The notes beneath the pieces are model-generated. The model did not search any database and was not told where the DNA came from. It saw nothing but the letters and a program-made list of their open reading frames with translations. A program made the translations under genes and the position numbers. A stretch of DNA of 64,000 nucleotides from Bryobacterales bacterium (GTDB lineage Bacteria; Acidobacteriota; Terriglobia; Bryobacterales; UBA6623), in contig JAPPMC010000016.1 of the NCBI GenBank assembly GCA_028819235.1, positions 1-64,000 on the forward strand, read 5' to 3'. Below, piece by piece: positions 8,487-18,411 of this stretch; within the stretch, counting starts at the first letter, position 1, and each line of letters begins with the position of its first letter.

Positions 8487-9766
8487 CCCTGTTCTGGGTC
8501 GTGGTGGGCCTGCTTGCCCTGATCCTCGCCGACGTTCCGATCGCGGTCGCCCTCGGCTGCGCTTCGGTGGCAGCGATGGTGCTCGAGACGGGCGTCCGAG
8601 ACCTGCCGAACGTGCCCTTGACCCTCTTTGACGGCTCAGTGAAGTTCTCGCTGATCGCCGTACCGCTGTTCATCCTGGCAGGCGCGGTGATGAATGCGTG
8701 CGGCATCTCACGACGGCTGATTGCGCTGACCTCTGCGCTGATTGGGTTCGTCAGAGGCGGCCTGGCAATGGTGACGATAGGGACGTCGCTGTTCTTTGCC
8801 GAGATCTCTGGGTCGGCCGTTGCGGACGTAGCGGCTCTCGGTTCAGTGCTGATCCCGTCGATGAAGAAGGCGGGCTACAGCAAGGAGTTCGCCGCCGCCG
8901 TCTCTTCTTCGGCATCCACGCTTGCGATCATCATCCCGCCCTCGATCCCGATGATCCTCTATGCCGTGATGGCCGGCGCGTCGGTGGTCGAGATGTTTGT
9001 GGCAGGCATCATTCCTGGCCTGTTGGGCGGACTGCTGCTGATGGTGGTCGCGTACCGGATGGCAATCCGGCGGGGCTTCCCAGCGGACGCGGCATTCGCT
9101 TGGGCACGCGTGCGGAGAACGTTCCGCGATGCCGTTTGGGCGCTGCTTCTCCCAGTCATCATTCTGGGCGGGATCTTCTCGGGATGGGTGACGGCGACCG
9201 AGGGCGCCGGCCTCGCTGTGGTGGCCGCCACCGTGATTGGAGCCGGAGTGTACCGGGAGCTGGACTGGAAGGCGCTGCGCCGGGCGATCGTCGAGGGAGG
9301 CATCCAGACGGCGGTGGTGATGCTGCTGGTCTCCACCTCCGCGCTGCTAGGCGAGTACCTGACATCCGCCCAAGTGCCCCAGCGCTTCGCGGCCCAGCTG
9401 CTGGCCTTCACGGACAGCCAGTGGGCCGTGCTGCTCCTGCTGAACTTCTTCTTCCTTACCATCGGGCTCTTCTTGCACTCCGCCGCCGCGATCATCCTGG
9501 TCGTTCCGATCGTCATGCCGCTCGTCCAGCAGGCGGGCATTGACCCCGTCCACTTCGGCCTCGTCTTGGCGCTCAATCTCGGCATCGGCCAGCAGACACC
9601 GCCCGTCGCCAGCGTGCTGCTGACAGCCTGCTCCATCGCCAAGGCCCAAGTCTGGGATGTCAGCCGGGTCAACGTCGCATTTGTGGGAGTGCTCCTTGTG
9701 GTTCTCCTGCTCGTGACCTATGTTCCTGCGATCCCAATGGTCCTGGTCGGTTTCTTCTTCCGATAG
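8483..9766 (+). CDS. dctM: TRAP transporter large permease (DctM family)
   Basis: 427 aa from the ATG at 8483, chosen because it overlaps the dctQ stop by 4 bp and gives the normal DctM N-terminus (MTLFWVVVGLLALILADVPIAVALG); the open frame runs further upstream inside dctQ. It is polytopic, with family motifs SGSAVADVAALGSVLIPSMKKAGYSKEFAAAVSSSAS, IIPPSIPMILYAVMAGASV and a C-terminal GIGQQTPPVASVLL. It is the transmembrane ion-coupled importer of the TRAP system. Gene order is aldolase-dctP-dctQ-dctM. Confidence 0.93.
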   Translation: MTLFWVVVGLLALILADVPIAVALGCASVAAMVLETGVRDLPNVPLTLFDGSVKFSLIAVPLFILAGAVMNACGISRRLIALTSALIGFVRGGLAMVTIGTSLFFAEISGSAVADVAALGSVLIPSMKKAGYSKEFAAAVSSSASTLAIIIPPSIPMILYAVMAGASVVEMFVAGIIPGLLGGLLLMVVAYRMAIRRGFPADAAFAWARVRRTFRDAVWALLLPVIILGGIFSGWVTATEGAGLAVVAATVIGAGVYRELDWKALRRAIVEGGIQTAVVMLLVSTSALLGEYLTSAQVPQRFAAQLLAFTDSQWAVLLLLNFFFLTIGLFLHSAAAIILVVPIVMPLVQQAGIDPVHFGLVLALNLGIGQQTPPVASVLLTACSIAKAQVWDVSRVNVAFVGVLLVVLLLVTYVPAIPMVLVGFFFR

Positions 9767-10889
9767 TCCCGGCCTCGCTTCCCAGAAGTCTGTTGCAACA
9801 GGCGACAAGAACGAGCACTTCCTGCGTTCCCGCATCCAGCACTCTAACGTCAGCCATCTGGAGATCGGGGAGTTCTGGATGTCAATAAGAGCGAAGCGCG
9901 GGGAACCTCAATCTGTCGATCGAGAGAGGGCCTCGGGATGGCTGGCACGGGTGATCAGTGGATCCGAAGCTCGAATCCGGTCTCTTTCGGGAGACTGCGT
10001 GGCTGGACAGCCAAGTCCGATGGGGCCTGATAAGGTTAACGTCTGGTTAAGATACGGTAGAAAATCCTTTGATGTTCCTTAAGGGTCGGCCAAGCGTCCT
10101 AGGCAGGCCCTGACCGAGGTCGGCCAGAGCGTGTCCGGCAGCACCGGGGAGGCTGCCGCCGAGGGGCTCGTGGGCAAGAGCTTGGCGGGTGGTCGAGCGC
10201 AGAGGACGGCGAGTGTGCCCCAGGGGCAAGCAGCTCGTGCTGGTCGGTCAGCGCCGGACGGACACTGCAGCAGGGTGCTGCCGGCACCGCTGCTGAACGC
10301 GGTGGACGCGGACGGGACCTAGGGTGCGCGGGAGCGACCGCAGGCCGCCGCGGAATGGCCGGGCCCGCCGAAACGGCGCACCCGTGGGACAGGTCGAGTT
10401 AGCCGCCCGTGCTCGCCAGCAGTCGTGTCGAGCACGGGCATCCGCGGTCCCGTAACTGGATGCGACTCACTGCTGATGAGGAACAAAGCCGCCGTGTGGG
10501 GCTCAGAAGTACCATGTCCGGACACATCTTGCTTCAGAGCGTTCTGACCGTAGGAGGAGCGCACCATTTGGAATGAGGTCTCACCATAGGAACAACCGCC
10601 TACCGAACCCTCGATGTCAGGAAATGTGCGTCCGCAACAGGCCATTGGGTGGGCGGATTTGTGTCCGCGCCCTCAGAAACGGCCCATTTGTGCTTCAAGC
10701 CAGTACAGGTTTATCTGTGAATGTCCGCCCTGTCCTCGGCCCATACGCTCACATTTACCCTTGACACCCAAGTAGCCCAGCCGCACATGCTTGCGCCGGG
10801 CTGTGCCACTTGCCCGATCTCCGCCCAGTAAGAACTGCCCCCCTGACTCTCCATACCCTCGGACTGTATGATAACGCCTAGGTTTAGCC
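9767..10889. other. 1.1-kb region with no recognisable gene
   Basis: Short open frames occur on both strands, but none has a credible start site plus domain. The stretch around 9860-10080 is less GC-rich than the flanks; 10080-10330 is GC-rich with no recognisable motif. I see no tRNA, CRISPR or transposase homology. It separates the TRAP operon from the minus-strand accessory genes and may be degraded DNA. Confidence 0.45.
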
Positions 10890-11201
10890 TTACTCCAACT
10901 TTTCTTTTATGAACCCTAAGCTCGTTTCGGTAACGGTTACCCGGGACAGAACTGAATTTATCTCTTCTTCTACTCGGCGTATATCCATACGTAGCGTTCG
11001 GTGGTCTTCTCTCATGTCGTTGCGGAGCTCGCCTTCTGTCGTGCTTACCTGCTGCCGCACTTCTCTGGTTTCTTCACGCAACTCCTTGATGTCGCCACGA
11101 ATATCGATCCAGACGGTGATCACGAGTCCGGCCAATGTAACGCCTACACCGAGGATCCCTAACAACTCCGGGGTCATACGGGAACGGGGTTGCTCACTCA
11201 T
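10890..11201 (-). CDS. Small single-pass membrane protein with coiled coil
   Basis: 103 aa from the ATG at 11201, preferred because AGGA lies 5 nt upstream; an ATG at 11213 would add four residues. After a short polar head (SEQPRSRMTPELL) comes one membrane helix (GILGVGVTLAGLVITVWIDI). A long charged helix with heptad-like spacing follows (IKELREETREVRQQVSTTEG and onward), typical of a coiled coil. The layout recalls small DUF1640-like or phage-type membrane coiled-coil proteins, but no family is assigned. It is 43 bp downstream of the glycine-rich protein gene on the same strand, so the two may be co-transcribed. Confidence 0.7.
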   Translation of the reverse strand: MSEQPRSRMTPELLGILGVGVTLAGLVITVWIDIRGDIKELREETREVRQQVSTTEGELRNDMREDHRTLRMDIRRVEEEINSVLSRVTVTETSLGFIKEKLE

Positions 11202-11244
11202 CTTCTTCCTCATTCAAAACAAGCCACTGGCACATGCAATGCTG

Positions 11245-12150
11245 TCAAAGACGATTCATGACGGCGACAAGGGCACTCTCATCGGCCAAGTCAACGTTCT
11301 CCAAAGCCTCACTTACGTCCCGGAAGCGAATTCTTCGTTGAACCAATGTACCAAGTTCGCCGGGCAGTCCTAGTGTCCCATCACGTCCGTCCCGTCCGTC
11401 CGGATGTGAACTCTGAGATCCACCAAGCCCTGTGCAGCCTGTCCCACCTGGGCCTCCCCGTCCGCCTTGACCCGGAGCGCCACCCCTACCACCAGAAACG
11501 TTGGGCTCGGGAAACCCATCGTCTTCGGCAAGAAACAGCGTAATCTGACCGCCGTCACCACCTCGCGAGCCGCCGGTTCCGTCTTGTCCGTTACCACCAT
11601 TGGTGGCACCTACCCATCTTCCGAACCCAGCGCAATCACCATTCCGACCCCCGGCCCCATCCGCACCGTTCGCTCCATCGGCCCCGGAGCCTCCCGCCGC
11701 CTCAATGGTCGTACCATCGATGCGTGCAGCCGCGATTGCAATTGAACCTCCTGGGGCGCCCTGTTCACCCGGGGAACGGCCCGGGGCTCCAGTGGCTCCG
11801 ATTCGTCCCCCTGATATCCGGGTTGCGAAGATTGTAATCTCAGGCCCGACGAGGCTCCCTGAATCCCCAAACAACAAATGGTTGGTGATCACACGGAGGG
11901 GTTTTGTAGCTACGAGGGGCTCGGCGATTGCCACTGTGTCCGCCACCACCGGGAGGTTGGCATCCAAATCCCCAGACCCTAGAACAATCTGATCAGACGA
12001 AGGAACCAAGTCGATCTCAACCGCTGGCGTTCTCGGGAAGAACTGATAGATTGCAATCAGCGCAGCCACCAACCCCAGAGCCTTAACGACGCGTGGAAGC
12101 TGCGCCCTGACCTGACGCAAAATGCCCGCTACCGTGGTCTTAGTGCCCAT
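11245..12150 (-). CDS. Membrane-anchored glycine-rich, collagen-like protein
   Basis: 301 aa from the ATG at 12150, chosen for the GGAG element just upstream; a TTG at 12180 is possible. An N-terminal basic segment leads into one membrane helix (VVKALGLVAALIAIYQFF, about residues 22-40). About 80 residues of ordinary sequence follow. Then comes a glycine-rich region (about 120-275) with interrupted collagen-like and Gly-Gly stretches such as GATGAPGRSPGEQGAPGGS, GGRGGAPGQGGRGGPGG and GRDGRDGTLGLPGELG. The C-terminus (RRIRFRDVSEALENVDLADE) is charged and globular-looking. The bulk should lie outside the inner membrane. No function is assigned; a structural or adhesive role is only an inference. 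Confidence 0.7.
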   Translation of the reverse strand: MGTKTTVAGILRQVRAQLPRVVKALGLVAALIAIYQFFPRTPAVEIDLVPSSDQIVLGSGDLDANLPVVADTVAIAEPLVATKPLRVITNHLLFGDSGSLVGPEITIFATRISGGRIGATGAPGRSPGEQGAPGGSIAIAAARIDGTTIEAAGGSGADGANGADGAGGRNGDCAGFGRWVGATNGGNGQDGTGGSRGGDGGQITLFLAEDDGFPEPNVSGGRGGAPGQGGRGGPGGTGCTGLGGSQSSHPDGRDGRDGTLGLPGELGTLVQRRIRFRDVSEALENVDLADESALVAVMNRL

Positions 12151-12519
12151 CACTCTCCTAGGCAGACCATCACTGGTCAACTACCCAAATCCTATCACGC
12201 GCGGCTAGCGCTGGATTAGAGTGTGCGCCGTGCTAAGGCACTGGCTCCCAGCGGGTGGGACGCCCGTCCGGCTAAAATATGGCTCGCTCCCGAGTTGTCT
12301 AACCAACCTGATTCGATGAGCGTTGGTCCGCGCAAATCTATGTGACCTCGGAGCGGAACCGTGCTGGTTCCGGGCCATGATGGGCTCCGCGCGCCCCGGT
12401 CCTCATGACTGTCTCGACCTCCGAGTGCCATTGCGGGGCACAGGTTTCCGAGACGCGGGCGTGACCTGTTTGCCATCAATTGGGCTTGGCAGACGAATTC
12501 AGACTCTGTTCTCGACCTC
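12151..12519. other. Intergenic region between glycine-rich gene and IS110 relic
   Basis: No credible gene. It holds the upstream region of the 12150 gene and probably the 3' flank of the decayed IS110 element. I could not define IS ends. Confidence 0.4.
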
Positions 12520-13560
12520 TCAGACAACTGGCACAGGCGGTGGCCGGGCTGTGAACCTCTGGCCGCTCGTCAGCAGGGCCCAGGCGATCCGCGCGAGGCG
12601 GGCGGCCAGCGTCACGATCACCACGCGCCGGTCCTTGCTCCCGAGCACGCGTCGCAGCCAGCTGCCCAGCCCGTCCGCGCGCTTGGCCAGAGCCACCAGG
12701 CCCGACCGGGCGCAATGCACCACCGGTGTCCGCAGGTAGCGGTTGCCGCGCTTGCTGATGCCTCCCAAGCGCTGCCTGCCGCCCGTCGAGTGCTCCGCCG
12801 GCGTCAGCCCGAGCCAAGCGGCTAGGTCGCGCCCCTTCCCGAGAGTCCTCCTGTCCCCACCGCCGCCACCAGTGCCGTCGCCGTCTGCGCCCCGATGCCC
12901 GGCACCTCCAGCAGCCGCTCGCAGGTCTCGCACTGCTGCGCTTCCGCCACCAGTTGGCGGTCGATGCATGGATCCTCTCCCTCAGCTCCTCCCATTCGGC
13001 CAGCATGTCCTCCAGCAGGGCCCGCATCCAGTCTCCCAGGCCATTGTCGGCAACTTCGAGGTTCTCCGGGAGCCGTGCGGCGAAGCGGTGCATGCCTTCC
13101 GGGATCGCGGGGCCGCGCTCCAGCAGGAAGCCGCGGGCTTGGTCACCAGCCGGGCGGAGTTGCGCGCCAGCCGCGAGCTGTGGCGGTGCAGGGACTCCAT
13201 CGCCAGCTGCGGCTCGCTCTTGACGGCCACGAAGCGCATGGTCGGTTGCAGGCAGGCTTAGGCGCAGGCCTCGGCGTCCTTGGTGTTGTTCTTGTCGCAT
13301 CTGACGAAGGGCTGGACGTACTTGGGCGGCATCAGCCGCACGTCGTGCCCCTGGCCCAGCGCCTGACGTCCCACGTGATGGGTTCCCTAGCAGGCCTCCA
13401 TGCCGATACGGCACACCATCTTCGCGGTGACCTCTGCGAGCTTGCCCTTCGAGTAGCGGCGGCGCGTGAGCACGTATCGGCTCACGGCCAGGCGGACGAA
13501 ATAGACGGGTGTCTTACCTAGGTCGAGGCCGATCGTGACCACCTCTGTAAGTGCGTTCCG
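12520..13560 (-). pseudogene. Decayed IS110-family transposase
   Basis: All parts of an IS110 (DEDD, Transposase_IS110 plus Transposase_20) protein can be read, but in different frames. The N-terminus EVVTIGLDLGK, with the first catalytic Asp, runs to CRIGMEAC near 13390. Here an in-frame TAG (13387-13389) interrupts the usual GMEACG(G/T)xHHxxR. The same frame continues with GHDVRLMPPKYVQPFVR and DAEAC to a second stop, TAA at 13258-13260, then RFVAVKSEPQLAMESLHRHS. One frameshift near 13141 leads to RGFLLERGPAIPEG. Another near 12965 leads to LLEVPGIGAQTATALVAAVG. A third near 12840 leads to GRDLAAWLGLTPAEHSTGG and SKRGNRYLRTPVVH. With two nonsense codons and at least three frameshifts it cannot encode an active transposase. 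Confidence 0.88.
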
Positions 13561-14160
13561 AAGCGATAGTTGGATGTAATCGATGCCATGCTGGTTCTCC
13601 CCTTGGACCGTACGCGGCCACCGCAAGCCGTTCGTTCCCGCATTGTCGAACTGGCCGACACGGCTGGATGGGAGCGAACCATCCCATAACTGTCCCTCGA
13701 GTCGGAAGCCGACGGAGCGGGACATGGAAGCAACGACATGGACTGAAGCACTTCGACGTGAAGGGCTCCCCTATGGGGGCTCCGCGAGCACCCAGGCCGC
13801 AACGGGAGTGAACGTCGAGCAGGCCTCGAAGAGCGCAATGTGGAGGACTACCTGCCACTCTGACGGGGAAGGCAGCCAGCGTCAGGGACGCGAGCGACGC
13901 GAGCACCGGGCGTCTCCGCCGGGGTAATGGCAGCAGCATTCATGCAAGAGGGAGACAGAGGCAACACGAGATGCCCTGTCGGTGGCTCGCACGCGCCAAC
14001 CGGGAACCCGCGAGGGCCAGCGTGGGCAGGCAAGGTGGCGGAGAGGCCCGCAGTTGCGAGGAGGCCGGGGAATGCCGGCGGAGCGAAGGGGCCTTTGGAC
14101 TAGAGAGACGCGAACAAGGATGAAGGGACCACGGAGACTGGCGTAGGCGTACAAGCTCCG
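13561..14160. other. Non-coding stretch, possible 5' RNA part of a dead group II intron
   Basis: No intact gene on either strand. The purine-rich plus-strand sequence directly precedes the reverse-transcriptase N-terminal relic at 14161, where the ribozyme domain of a group II intron would lie. I could not fold domains with confidence, so this is positional inference only. Confidence 0.3.
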
Positions 14161-14310
14161 GTTCGTGTGCCGAGGCTCCAAACGGCTTTGCACGCGAAAG
14201 CGAAGGGAGATCCGACCTTCCAGTTCTTCACGCTGAGTGATTAGGTGTGACGCGAGGACGTGCTCCAAGCCGCCACGGAAGTAGGACTGGCACGAGCTGT
14301 CCTTGACGGT
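14161..14310 (+). pseudogene. N-terminal relic of a group II intron reverse transcriptase
   Basis: The plus-strand frame starting at 14161 reads VRVPRLQTALHAKAKGDPTF and continues QFFTLSD, stop, V, stop, REDVLQAA. Group II intron-encoded proteins characteristically begin with LQxALHAKAKxEPxxRFYxLYDKVYREDVL, so the match covers about 35 residues. The two stops (TAG 14242-14244 and TGA 14248-14250) fall where K and Y stand in that consensus. Nothing recognisable of the RT palm remains; the relic ends where the TonB receptor gene terminates (14321). Confidence 0.6.
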
Positions 14311-14320
14311 GGGCACGGCG

Positions 14321-17260
14321 TCAGAACCGCAGCGAGAGTCTTGCGTAGTAGAATCCGCCGTTGAACCCGAACGGTGCTGCTCGCCGCGAGAACAGGAAGA
14401 TGCCCGGCGTGTCGATTATGACCCGCCCGGAGGAGTCCTCCAACCTCCCACTGCGGGTCTGGCCGACGTGATTCTGGTCCGGCACGACGTTGAGCAGGTT
14501 CTGTTCGCCAATTCTCAGTTCGGCGTGCTCCCACAGCTTGAAGCCGACGTGCGCATCGGTCACGTACTTGCCGCAGAACTGCTGGCGTGAGCCGCCGATC
14601 GAGCTTGGGGCAAATCCCGATGCCCCGCACGGCCGCTCCCCAGCGTTTCCGCCCTCCTGCACCCAGAGGCTGCCAAAGTATCGCAGCGCCCCGCCAAGCC
14701 TGATGCGGCGAATGCGGTACTCAGCGCTGCCCTGCACTCGGGTGTTGGGCTGCCACTCGGTGAGGATGGAGCGGTCCTGACCCCCGAAGATGACACTCTC
14801 GAGCCCAGCCAGCAGCATCGGCGCGTTGACTCCTCCGTCAAGCTCAGTGTTGACCACCATGCCGGAGACGCCAAAGTCCAGCACTCCGCCGTTCCGCCAG
14901 GCATGCAGGCTGCTGAAGGTGAATTCCATCCCCGACGTAACGGTCGCGGCGGCGTTTGTGAAGAACTGGGCAGCCGTGGCATTGACTGCGTTGAGACCCG
15001 CGATGGCCTCCGGGATTCCGGCAAGATTAGCCGCTGTGAACGAGCCGCTGATGACGATTCGGTCCTCGACGCGAACGCTGAAAGCGTCGACAGTCAGGGA
15101 GGTGGTCGGGGCGATTCGCGCGACGACGCCGCCGCTGAAGTTGAGCGATCGCTCCTGCTTGAGGTCCGGAATGCCCAATGCCTTGGCCACGGAACTGTCG
15201 TTCGGATAGGTCCCGCGCTCTTGGGCGACGGTCTCTCCGGCGTCATTGGTCACGAACTGAGTGCTGACATTCGTGAAGTTGAGCTGGTGCAGGGACGGGG
15301 CACGGAATCCCGAATTCAGGCTTCCGCGCAGCGCGAAGCGTGGGCTGAAGTCGTAGCGCAGCGCGAGCTTGCCCGTCAGGGACTGGCCAAAGTCGCTATA
15401 GTTTTCGAAGCGGCCGGCCATCCCCAGCGTCAAGCCACCGTCAAAGGCGACCTCCACGTCACTGTAGAGGCCAATGTTCATCCGGCTGGCGCTGACGTTG
15501 CGCTGAAATCCGGGAAACACTTGGATGCCTGCAGGGGCTGCCACGCAGCTGGACTTGTCCGCAACGCTGGGGTCGTCCTTGCAATTCAAGTACGAGAACG
15601 GCTCGCCCTGGCGGATGCCGTAGTGGTCGCGCCGGACCTCGGCACCGAATGCTAGGTTGGTTGACCTTCCCGCGCCTTCAAACTCGCGCGCGATGTCGAA
15701 GTTGACGGTCGTCTGGTCGAACCGAGGACCGCCGGAGTCGGCTTGGCGCGGGCTGGCGGTGCCGTATGTCGCGTTGTTCGAGTTCGTAATGAGGAAGTCG
15801 AACTGGTTGCGACCGTGGTTTACGCTCAGATCGAAGTTCCAGCCTTGGGCCGATGTGAAGTCCACTCCCGCGGCGACCGAGAAGTCCATGACGTCCGTGT
15901 TGATCTCGGGCAGAAAGCCGTCCGGGTAGAACTGCGTCACCGTGTTCGGCTGGTTGGCCCGGCGGTAGAAGCCAGTGCTCTGGTTGTCGCGCTGGGTCCA
16001 CCCGCCGAAGGTGTAGAAGTTGGCGCGTCGGCCGATCGGGATCCCGGCATTCTAGTAAGCGCTGTACTGCAGGCTGTCTGCGTCGCCGACCCGGAAATTC
16101 TTGCGGTTGAACGTGTATTCGCGCGGGTCGAAGCACCTTCCGGGTGTCCCGTTGCCCGAGATGATTGCGTATGGTTCGGCCGCGGCGCAGTCCACCAGCG
16201 GGTATTGCGTTTGCCCGCTCCAGCCAGCACGATTCGTCCGGTCACGCTGGCGGGCTTCGAAGGTGAGATTCATAAAACCGCCGTTCTGCGATCCCCACCC
16301 CCCGTGCATGCTGTACACGCCCGAGTCGCCGTCCCCGGCGTAGGTCTGGCCCCATGAGGTGTCCACCGCAAAGCCGGGGGTGGACTTGAGCACGAGGTTG
16401 ATCACCCCCGCGATCGCGTCCGAGCCGTACTGTGCGGCGGCACCGTCCCGCAGCACCTCGATGCGCTCGATAGCGGCGATCGGGATGGCGTTCAGGTCCG
16501 TGCCCGCCGTGCCACGGCCGACGGACGTGTTGACGTGCAGCAGAGCGCTGTTGTGGCGCCGCTTACCATTGACCAGCACGAGCGTCTGGTCCGGACCGAG
16601 ACCTCGTAGCGTCGCTGGTCGCAATGCATCCGTGCCATCGCTGATTGACGAACTGGAGAAGTTGAATGATGGCGCCTGCATCTGCAATGCCCGCCCAGTC
16701 TCGAACTGGCCCGTGGCCCGCAGGCGCTCCCCAAGGATGAGTTCCACTGGAACGGCCGATTCCAATGGCTGGACACCCTGTGAGCGGGTGCCCACGGTCG
16801 CTTCGACATCGATTACTTCGCTGACGGCCTGCAGCTGCAGTTCAACGGTTACCGTGCCCTCGGATTGGGTGACTTCCAAGGCTCGCGTCGCGAAGTCTGG
16901 CGCTGAGACCACTGCCGAGTGGGGTCCAGCGCCCAGTCCGGAAAAGATCGCCGTTCCGCCGTCGTCCGTCGGCACTTCCTGATCGCCGATGGACACAGTG
17001 GCGGTTGTAATAGGTTGCGAGAACGGATCCATGACCTGGACCCTGAGCGTCTGGCCATAAACAATGTCTGGCTTAGCCAGCAGCAGCAAGGCAAAAAGGG
17101 TGAGAATGAACCACCGCTCGGGGCCTCGGGCCGGTCGACTAGGTGCTTTGCTGATCAAGTGAATCGGCTGGGTGCGCCCCCTGATATTGCGACTATTATG
17201 AGTACGTCGCTCAGGCATGACCCGTGTGCTTGGATTATTACGTTCGAGCAGTGTATGCAT
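14321..17260 (-). pseudogene. TonB-dependent outer membrane receptor interrupted by one in-frame amber codon
   Basis: Read through the stop, this is one frame of about 980 codons from an ATG at 17260 (another ATG at 17218). A signal peptide (WFILTLFALLLLAKPDIVYGQ) is followed by a carboxypeptidase-regulatory-like domain (TLRVQVMDPFSQPITTATVS). Then comes the plug (ALRPATLRGLGPDQTLVLVNGKR, then RIEVLRDGAAAQYGSDAIAGVINLVLK) and a 22-strand-type barrel ending in an aromatic residue (YYARLSLRF). The only break is TAG at 16052-16054, between QYSAY and NAGIPIGRRANFYTFGGW; the frame does not change. Readthrough or a base error would restore a full receptor; otherwise it is a truncated pseudogene. 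Such receptors import large ligands through the outer membrane using TonB energy. The ligand is unknown. Confidence 0.85.
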
Positions 17261-17307
17261 GACCTGTATATTACCCTTATCGCGAACGGGTGACGTAAGC
17301 ATGACCC
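17215..17307. repeat. Three GCATGACC(C/T)GT boxes at exact 42-bp spacing
   Basis: The octamer GCATGACC occurs at 17215, 17257 and 17299, each followed by CGT or TGT. Two copies contain the candidate start codons (minus-strand ATG at 17218 and 17260) of the TonB receptor, and the third lies 42 bp upstream. The spacing is four helical turns, or 14 codons. It may be an operator array or a small tandem duplication in the 5' leader. Confidence 0.55.
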
Positions 17308-17823
17308 GTTCCGGGCATCGAGAGTCTTCGCGAGGACCCGAACGGGGACTGGGGATGAGTCCACCGAACCGATCCACACGGGGTTTAGGTTTCAGTGGCT
17401 GGCCATCTGCAACCATGCCACTGGCTGTCGGCCTGAAGCGGGCCCGAGGGTGGTGTCCAAGAGTCGCGGCCTCGGTACGTCCCAGGAAAGTTCGGGCCGC
17501 ATGGCGTCGGGCTAGAGTGACCCTATCCTCCGCGTTTGTTCGCACCCAGCCGGCCAGGGGAGACGGTAGCCTCCTACCAAGACCAGACGACTATTCCTGT
17601 TCGCGTGGCTACGTTTCCATAGCGAAGCTCGGCGGGCCGCAGATCTACAACTCTCAACGCCCTGATACCCGTGTCGTTGCACTGGCGCACTCAAGGGGGC
17701 GTGGCGCTTCCAGGCGGAGAATGCGCCGATCGCCCTGATTCATGACACCCAAGGGTGTGTCGCTGCCGTCCCGTATGGCAGCGGGCCAGCCGACACGGCA
17801 CGGTACGGCCTCTCCTCGAACCG
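17308..17823. other. Intergenic region upstream of the TonB receptor and downstream of the cytochrome gene
   Basis: No gene with both a credible start and recognisable content. The minus-strand frame upstream of 17260 is open to 17545 but looks non-coding (basic, no signal features). The receptor's promoter should lie here. Confidence 0.4.
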
Positions 17824-18411
17824 TCAATTGTGGCACTGCACGCAGGCCTTGTCCTGGGGCAGGACAAGCAGTTTCGCCTCCGCCGACCCGTGCGCATCGT
17901 GGCACATCCCGCAGCTTGCCAGCTCGTGCGACGGATGGCTGTGCACTCGGATGAAAGCCTCCTCGGCGTGGCAGGACTGGCACCCCCCGCTGAACCGGAA
18001 CCGGCCGCGCCGGCTGACCCCATGGCAATGGGCGCAGGCAAGGGCGACCGGCGGATGGCTGACGTACGGTCGGGCGCCACCATGTGGCTGCTCCTCGCCG
18101 GTGAAGAATGAGACTTCGATCCGGCCGTCGGGCGATTCCAAGACCAGCACGTGGCGGCCCGGCCCGGCAGAGACGCGTGCGCTGAGGAGTCCCGGGAACG
18201 GCACATCCGCCTCCAGCGGCTGGCCGTCTAGAGACAGTCGGCCCTGTGTTGACTGCGCTATGACCTCAACACTTCCGCCTGGGATCCAATCCCCTTCGCT
18301 GGGCTTGACAATGCGGTCCTGCGGCGCGCCGACCGCGGCCATGGCCAGCAGGCCTGCGGCGCACCGGGCACGCGGGCAATTAGATCTCGATCCGGCAGAT
18401 CGATCCCGCAT
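17824..18411 (-). CDS. Secreted tetraheme cytochrome c
   Basis: 195 aa. Four CxxCH heme-binding motifs occur in the C-terminal half: CAHCH (126-130), CQSCH (144-148), CGMCH (167-171) and CVQCH (190-194). The protein ends one residue after the last one. Several further His residues (SHP, HSHPSHE) could be distal ligands, as in doubled-CxxCH or c7/NrfB-like cytochromes. The N-terminus has Arg residues and a short hydrophobic core (CAAGLLAMAAVGA) that can serve as a signal peptide, giving a periplasmic electron carrier. The ATG at 18411 overlaps the upstream propeller gene by 32 bp; the next in-frame ATG would remove the leader. It is the last gene of an operon with a flavin dehydrogenase, which suggests it takes electrons from that enzyme (inference). 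Confidence 0.82.
   Translation of the reverse strand: MRDRSAGSRSNCPRARCAAGLLAMAAVGAPQDRIVKPSEGDWIPGGSVEVIAQSTQGRLSLDGQPLEADVPFPGLLSARVSAGPGRHVLVLESPDGRIEVSFFTGEEQPHGGARPYVSHPPVALACAHCHGVSRRGRFRFSGGCQSCHAEEAFIRVHSHPSHELASCGMCHDAHGSAEAKLLVLPQDKACVQCHN

Noticed and set aside
17261-17545. Upstream extension of the TonB receptor frame to 17545
   Set aside because: The extra 95 residues are basic and disordered-looking, precede the signal peptide and lack a ribosome-binding site.
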